DNA from: an uncultured Hyphomicrobiales bacterium
GTDB lineage: Bacteria; Pseudomonadota; Alphaproteobacteria; Rhizobiales; Xanthobacteraceae
Direction of reading: 5' to 3'
DNA: 64,000 nucleotides
Assembly: GCA_903878085.1 (NCBI GenBank)
Contig: CAIRGJ010000055.1
Location: forward strand, 1-64,000
Positions within the stretch are counted from its first letter, which is position 1. Each line of letters begins with the position of its first letter. Shown here piece after piece: positions 61,541 through 64,000 of the stretch. Below the pieces are notes generated by a model. That model saw nothing but the letters and a program-made list of their open reading frames with translations. It searched no databases and was not told the origin of the DNA. The translations under genes were made by a program, and so were the position numbers.

Positions 61541-62788
61541 ATGTGGGGGGATGCGTTGGAGGGCTGGCTGGCGCGCGATACCGCGCTGCGCCGCTACGGC
61601 CCCTGGATCGGTCTTGCCGTCGCTGCGGCAGCCTATTACCGGCGCTTCGCCAAAGACACCGTCGGCATGGAGGTCTACCCGCAGGGCGGCGAATGCGTGC
61701 TGCATGGCGAGCCGCTGCGCGTCTGCGCCGAGCTGTTCAGCTATCCGCCGGCTTTCGCGTTTCTGATGGCGCCATTTTCCTGGCTGCCGATGGGGCCGCG
61801 CATCGCGGTCTGGTACCTGATCTCGCTCGCGGCGACGGTCGGCTGCTTCTGGGTTTGTGAGCAACTGGTGCTGCGGCTGCTGCCCGGGCGCTGGAGCCAG
61901 ATCGAGCTGGCCTGGCTGCGCATCGTCACCGTCATCGTCAGCCTCAAATTCGTGCTCGCGGTGTTCGAGTATCAAGCCTACGACACGCTGGCGGCTTTCA
62001 TCGTGTTCCTCGGGCTGTGGGGCATCGTGCGGAACCGTAGCCTTGTCTCCGGCGCCTTGCTGGCGCTGGCCGCCGCGATCAAGGCGACGCCGCTGGTGTT
62101 CCTGCCCTACCTCGTGGTCAAGCGCCGATACGTAGCGGCCGCGATATTCACCGTCGTGTTCGTAGCGCTGTGGCTGTCGCCCGACGCCTACAACGCGCTC
62201 AACGGCCTGCACCCGCATTATCTCGAGAACTGGATCCGGCAGATCGTCACGCCTGCGCTGACGCACGAACAAACCGGCGCGTCGTTCTGGCAGACCTGGA
62301 TGGGCGCCAACATTCTCAACCACTCGTTCCGCGGCACGGTGGCGCGCATGGTGGCCGGCACTTCGGCGGCCGCGCACGGCGAAGCCATGCTGTACACGCT
62401 CTGCGCCGTCTATGTGGCCATCGTCGGTTTGCTGATGTTGCGCTCGGCGCGCCGCGCCGATTTCGTCGCCGTCGACGGTTCGATCCTGGTCATCAGCATG
62501 CTGATGCTGTCGCCGATGACCAGCCGCTATCATTACATCCTGCTGGTTTTGCCCTACATGACGGTGATCGGTCTGGCGGTGCGCGACCGTTCGCTGCGCA
62601 TGCCGGCCATCGTGACGATGGGGCTGAGCTTTATCCTCGGCACGGCCACGTCGAACGATATCGCCGGTCATTTCATGACCGAGTGGTCGTACCAGCACAA
62701 TTTCCTGGTGCTGAGCGCGCTGGTGCTGCTGGTCTTCCTGGCCTTCGTGATCTTGCGCGGCGACGTGCGGCAAACGAGCACGGCCTAG
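61541..62788 (+). CDS. GT87-type (DUF2029) polyprenol-phosphate-dependent glycosyltransferase
   Basis: This 415-residue polytopic membrane protein has about ten spans. Features are an N-terminal YPQGGECVLHGEPLRVCAEL and FSYPPAFAFLMAPFSWLPMG loop, the central AALLAL-like helix with AIKATPLVFLPYLVVKRRYV and the extracytoplasmic MSPMTSRYHYILLVLPYMTV. These are the arrangement of GT-C mannosyltransferases of the GT87 group. It probably transfers a sugar from polyprenyl phosphate outside the membrane. The 3' end overlaps by four bases the convergent GT2-GtrA gene, whose product could make the lipid-linked donor. Confidence 0.82.
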   Translation: MWGDALEGWLARDTALRRYGPWIGLAVAAAAYYRRFAKDTVGMEVYPQGGECVLHGEPLRVCAELFSYPPAFAFLMAPFSWLPMGPRIAVWYLISLAATVGCFWVCEQLVLRLLPGRWSQIELAWLRIVTVIVSLKFVLAVFEYQAYDTLAAFIVFLGLWGIVRNRSLVSGALLALAAAIKATPLVFLPYLVVKRRYVAAAIFTVVFVALWLSPDAYNALNGLHPHYLENWIRQIVTPALTHEQTGASFWQTWMGANILNHSFRGTVARMVAGTSAAAHGEAMLYTLCAVYVAIVGLLMLRSARRADFVAVDGSILVISMLMLSPMTSRYHYILLVLPYMTVIGLAVRDRSLRMPAIVTMGLSFILGTATSNDIAGHFMTEWSYQHNFLVLSALVLLVFLAFVILRGDVRQTSTA

Positions 62789-63897
62789 CGGCGCCAGACC
62801 ATCATCGACGACACGGCGTAATTCCACACCACGCTCATCGCCGCGCCGCCAAGACCGGCGAGCCACCAGGTCTGCTCGTGGCCGAACAGCCAGGTGCCGA
62901 CGCTGAGGTTGGAAATCGCACCGATGCTGGAGATCACGTAGAACAGCAGCAGGCCGGTGATGTAGTTGACGCCGGTCAGACGCTGGTCGCGATAGGTGAT
63001 GGCGTTGTTGAGCGCGAAATTGTTGGCGATGGCGACCGCTATCGCCAGCGTCTGCGCCCATTCGAATGACAGCCCGAGCAGCGTCACGCCCGTCCACAGC
63101 ACGGCGAAGTGCACGACGATGCCGGTCAATCCGACCAGGCAGAAAAAGATAAAGCGCAGCGACAGCAGATTGCGCGTCGCCTTGGCCAGCAACAGACCGG
63201 CGTAATCGAGCGCGACGCGCGTATCGAGCTTGCTCGCGCCCTGGAGGCGCGAACTGAACGTGTACGGCAATTCCGCGATGCGCAGCGACTTGCCCGCGGT
63301 CGAGACGATGTCGAGCAGGATCTTGAAGCCTTGCGTCGACAGTTTCGGCGCGATGCCTTCGACCACGTCGCGGCGCAGCATGAAAAAGCCGCTGAGCGGA
63401 TCGGACAGCTTGCGGCCGAGCACGATGTTGGCGACGCGGGTGGCGGTGACGCTGATCCATCTGCGCCCGCTCGAGAATGTGCCGGTGCTGCCGCCTTCGG
63501 CATAGCGGGTCCCGATCACCACGTCGGTCGCGCCCTCGCGCATTTTCATCAGCATCGGCAGGAGCAGTGTCTCGTCGTGCTGCAGGTCGGCATCGATCAC
63601 CGCGGCAAAACGCGCCTGGCTCGCCAGCATGCCTTCCAGGCAGGCGCCGGACAGGCCGCGCCGTCCGACCCGGCGCAGGCAGCGGATGCGGATGTCGCTG
63701 GCGCCAATTCGGCGTGCGACCTCAGCAGTGCCGTCCGGCGAATCGTCGTCGACCACGATCATTTCCCAGGCGACGCCTTGCAGCGCCGCGCGCAGCCGCT
63801 CGACCAGGACGGGCAGGTTCTCGGATTCATTGAACGTCGGAACGATCACGCTCAATTCAGGCGGCGTCAGGGTCGTCGCCTGCGGATCCGCGCTCAT
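62785..63897 (-). CDS. Polyprenyl-phosphate mannosyltransferase-like GT2 fused to GtrA domain
   Basis: This is a 370-residue fusion. The first 235 residues are a GT2 glycosyltransferase (LSVIVPTFNESENLPVLVER, VVDDDSPDGTAEVARRIG, and the DADLQHDE metal/donor site). The last 130 residues are a GtrA-type four-span flippase domain (FFCLVGLTGIVVHFAVLWTG through NNFALNNAITYRDQRL). It would load a sugar onto polyprenyl phosphate and assist its flipping. The ATG at MSADPQATT is used; the upstream stretch belongs to another gene's end in a different frame. It follows an ABC exporter gene by four bases. Confidence 0.9.
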   Translation of the reverse strand: MSADPQATTLTPPELSVIVPTFNESENLPVLVERLRAALQGVAWEMIVVDDDSPDGTAEVARRIGASDIRIRCLRRVGRRGLSGACLEGMLASQARFAAVIDADLQHDETLLLPMLMKMREGATDVVIGTRYAEGGSTGTFSSGRRWISVTATRVANIVLGRKLSDPLSGFFMLRRDVVEGIAPKLSTQGFKILLDIVSTAGKSLRIAELPYTFSSRLQGASKLDTRVALDYAGLLLAKATRNLLSLRFIFFCLVGLTGIVVHFAVLWTGVTLLGLSFEWAQTLAIAVAIANNFALNNAITYRDQRLTGVNYITGLLLFYVISSIGAISNLSVGTWLFGHEQTWWLAGLGGAAMSVVWNYAVSSMMVWRR

Positions 63898-63901
63898 GCG
63901 A

Positions 63902-64000
63902 TCAACCGGTAACCGCGGCTTCGGCGACCGGCGGCCGGGCTTCCTGCTGCTTGAGCTGCAGCCGGTAGAACGCCGCATAGCGGCCGTCCTTGCGCAGCAA
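63902..64000 (-). CDS. C-terminal end of an ABC exporter (MsbA-like), truncated by window edge
   Basis: Only the last 32 residues are visible: LLRKDGRYAAFYRLQLKQQE, then a Pro/Ala-rich tail ending in TG. The GRYAAFYRLQ pattern is the usual end of MsbA-type ATP-binding/permease fusions, just after the ATPase domain. The gene lies four bases upstream of the GT2-GtrA gene on the same strand, suggesting a glycolipid synthesis and export operon. The identification rests on a short tail only. Confidence 0.6.
   Translation of the reverse strand: MLRKDGRYAAFYRLQLKQQEARPPVAEAAVTG

Noticed and set aside
61439-63460. 673-residue minus-strand frame across the GT87 gene
   Set aside because: It runs antisense through a multi-span membrane protein gene and crosses the FAH and GT2 genes in other frames; composition is Arg/Gln/His-rich noise.
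1-64000. Prophage, transposon, tRNA or rRNA genes
   Set aside because: No integrase, transposase, terminal repeats, clover-leaf or rRNA-like stretches were seen by eye; a covariance-model scan would be needed to exclude a small RNA.

Overview
The window is GC-rich DNA from a bacterial chromosome, most likely a member of the Hyphomicrobiales (Rhizobiales) of the Bradyrhizobium/Rhodoplanes/Pseudolabrys kind. The basis is codon use, many solute-binding proteins of the Bug/TctC and NitT/TauT types, a urt-ure cluster, an Irr-like iron box, an orphan Flp pilin, and dispersed intergenic palindromes of a style common in that order. No rRNA, tRNA, CRISPR array, phage gene or insertion sequence was seen. 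The content is chromosomal metabolism and transport with little sign of recent mobility.

Layout. (1) 1-8.2 kb: the end of a uroporphyrinogen-III methyltransferase gene, then convergently a 2190-residue exported protein built from 58 consecutive 34-residue TPR units, then a small secreted CHAP-like protein. (2) 8.4-15 kb: an iron-uptake island. A leftward PepSY-exbB-exbD-tonB operon with stop/start overlaps diverges from a TonB-dependent siderophore receptor and a PiuC-type hydroxylase. The shared promoter region carries a palindrome matching the Irr/ICE box. (3) 15-40 kb: catabolic and transport islands. They hold pieces of four ABC systems, two Bug-type binding proteins, an alpha/beta hydrolase, an amidohydrolase, an LVIVD-repeat secreted protein, a MetE-like protein opposite a LysR regulator, a class II aldolase, an extradiol dioxygenase, a GalB/GalC-like pair, an MBL-fold hydrolase opposite a second LysR regulator, a Crp/Fnr regulator and a 53-residue Flp pilin. 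(4) 41.4-60.4 kb: a 19-kb nitrogen supercluster, all on the plus strand: urtABCDE (urea ABC transporter, with a well-formed sigma-54 promoter), ureD-ureA-hupE/ureJ-ureB-ureC-ureE-ureF-DUF3995-ureG (urease), an amidase overlapping ureG, and a second liv-type ABC transporter. (5) 60.4-64 kb: a small hypothetical gene, an FAH-family hydrolase, a GT87 glycosyltransferase, a GT2-GtrA fusion and the tail of an ABC exporter gene.

How the parts work together. The iron island is a complete energised outer-membrane uptake route plus a cytoplasmic oxygenase partner, probably one Irr-controlled regulon. The nitrogen cluster imports urea, hydrolyses it with nickel urease (HupE/UreJ is a likely nickel importer) and adds an amidase and a second transporter, which suggests that amides feed the same ammonia pool. 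The middle region looks like uptake and meta-cleavage of aromatic acids, with several transporters present only as partial sets.

The strongest candidates for something unusual are the gapless 58-unit TPR protein with an apparent three-unit super-repeat, the ureG-amidase-liv coupling, and the orphan MetE-like Zn-site protein with its divergent LysR regulator. All assignments come from reading the sequence; no database search was run.
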